From contig NZ_QVLT01000009.1 in assembly GCF_003417065.2 (NCBI RefSeq), positions 80,772 through 144,771 on the forward strand: a DNA stretch of 64,000 bases, in the 5' to 3' direction. Positions 63,095 to 64,000 of this stretch are shown one piece after another. Position 1 is the stretch's first letter. Every line of letters starts with the position of its first letter. Source of the stretch: Hymenobacter lapidiphilus. Its GTDB lineage: Bacteria > Bacteroidota > Bacteroidia > Cytophagales > Hymenobacteraceae. Made by a program: the position numbers and the translations under genes. Below the pieces are notes generated by a model that was not told where the DNA came from, made no database searches, and worked only from the letters and a program-made list of their open reading frames with translations.

Positions 63095-63889
63095 ATGGGT
63101 ACCACGCTGCACTTCTACAAATACCAGGGCACCGGCAACGACTTCGTGATGGTCGATGACCGCGCCAACCAGTTCGATGCCACCAACCACCAGCGCGTAC
63201 GTCACCTCTGCGACCGGCGCCGCGGCATTGGGGCCGACGGGCTGATTCTGCTGCGCCAGCACGCGGAGTACGATTTCGAGATGGTGTATTTCAATGCCGA
63301 TGGCCATCTGGGCTCGATGTGCGGCAACGGCGGCCGCTGCACGGTAGCCTTTGCCCGGCAGTTGGGCGTCATCGAATCCGACACCCGCTTTCTCGCCATC
63401 GATGGCCCCCACGAAGCCCGCGTGGCAGCCGACGGCACCGTGCACCTGCGCATGCAGGACGTGCGCGGCCAGCAGGAAATCGACAATTACGGTGTGTTTC
63501 TCAACACTGGCTCGCCCCACTTGGTGTGCTTCCAGCCGGCCGGCAGCTTGTCTGGGCTGGACGTAGTAACCAAAGGCCGGACCCTGCGCAACGGCGACTT
63601 ATTCCGCGAGAAAGGCACCAACGTGAACTTCGTGGAGGTGCCCGCCACGCCCGACCAGCCTTGGCCGGTGCGCACCTACGAGCGCGGCGTAGAGGACGAA
63701 ACGCTGAGCTGCGGCACGGGAGTAACGGCCGTAGCCTTGGCCGCTTCCCGGCACGGCGCGGCTAGTCCCGTGCGCCTGCGCACGCCCGGCGGCGAACTGC
63801 AAGTAGCCTTCGAAGCGCAACCCGACGGCTCGTTCACCAACGTCTACCTCAGCGGCCCCGCCACGTTCGTGTTCGAGGGCACGATTTAG
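63095..63889 (+). CDS. dapF: Diaminopimelate epimerase
   Basis: Converts LL- to meso-diaminopimelate, for lysine and peptidoglycan synthesis (264 aa). Signatures KYQGTGNDFVMVDDR near 10, the first catalytic Cys in MCGNGGRC (Cys76), the second in LSCGTGVTAVALA, and RTYERGVEDETLSC just before it. Complete. ATG 63095 follows the promoter box directly; the upstream frame lies in a repeat. Confidence 0.97.
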   Translation: MGTTLHFYKYQGTGNDFVMVDDRANQFDATNHQRVRHLCDRRRGIGADGLILLRQHAEYDFEMVYFNADGHLGSMCGNGGRCTVAFARQLGVIESDTRFLAIDGPHEARVAADGTVHLRMQDVRGQQEIDNYGVFLNTGSPHLVCFQPAGSLSGLDVVTKGRTLRNGDLFREKGTNVNFVEVPATPDQPWPVRTYERGVEDETLSCGTGVTAVALAASRHGAASPVRLRTPGGELQVAFEAQPDGSFTNVYLSGPATFVFEGTI

Positions 63890-63902
63890 TGCTTAGCAAC
63901 CG

Positions 63903-64000
63903 AACGTCATTCAGAGCATGCTGCGCTTAGAGCAGGGAGAAGAATCTCGCTGAATCGTTGCTACAATCGTTTAACGATTCAGGCGAGATTCTTCGTCCCT
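63903..64000. repeat. Palindromic repeat, family A-like, cut by window edge
   Basis: GAACGTCATTCAGAGCATGC onward, then GAAGAATCTCGCTGAATCGT; the right side ACGATTCAGGCGAGATTCTT, CGTCCCT is complementary and runs off the window. Confidence 0.6.

Overview
The window looks like chromosome of a GC-rich member of the Bacteroidota, most likely Hymenobacter or a close relative (family Hymenobacteraceae). The evidence is the Bacteroidota promoter motif TAnnTTTG a few bases before several start codons, type IX secretion (T9SS) sorting domains on secreted proteins, DUF433/DUF5615, HepT/MntA and HipA-like/DUF3037 modules, a short NuoG, and many interspersed palindromic repeats. No rRNA, tRNA, CRISPR array, transposase or integrase was seen.

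Layout. 1-11.6 kb: the respiratory complex I cluster nuoA-B-C-D-E-(orphan)-F-G-H-I-J, then an opposite-strand MaoC-type hydratase, then nuoK and the start of nuoL, which runs off the left edge. 11.7-22.2 kb: housekeeping genes (PruA, YedK-type protein, dNMP kinase-like protein, SIMPL lipoprotein, YjjG-type nucleotidase, ArsR regulator with a ferredoxin-like protein, NDH-2, a frameshifted KDPG aldolase, a PH-domain protein and a DUF433/DUF5615 pair). 22.3-30 kb: an M1 aminopeptidase, a HupE/UreJ-like membrane protein and a 1465-residue T9SS surface protein with tandem 82-84 residue modules. 30.5-38.3 kb is the accessory part: a family of small exported proteins sharing an unnamed module, two DoxX-like proteins, a HepT/MntA toxin-antitoxin pair lying between clpB and a decayed duplicate of the clpB 3' end, and a low-GC orphan gene. 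38.6-64 kb: a NUDIX hydrolase, PfkB-type kinase, secreted esterase, HipA-like/DUF3037 pair, an LVIVD-lipoprotein/beta-barrel operon, a catalytically altered S9 peptidase homologue, nitroreductase, pirin, GluQ-RS, endonuclease V, two DUF1990-type genes, cytochrome b, alcohol dehydrogenase, beta-lactamase-like hydrolase, Ldh-family dehydrogenase, Ppx/GppA, an rRNA-methyltransferase-like protein and DapF.

Two things stand out beyond gene content. Intergenic gaps carry at least four families of 65-210 bp inverted repeats, and six junctions inside the nuo cluster hold one. Six genes are each broken by a net loss of one base, always where one extra G or C would restore a full-length family protein; this points either to a shared sequencing or assembly error or to a real deletion bias.
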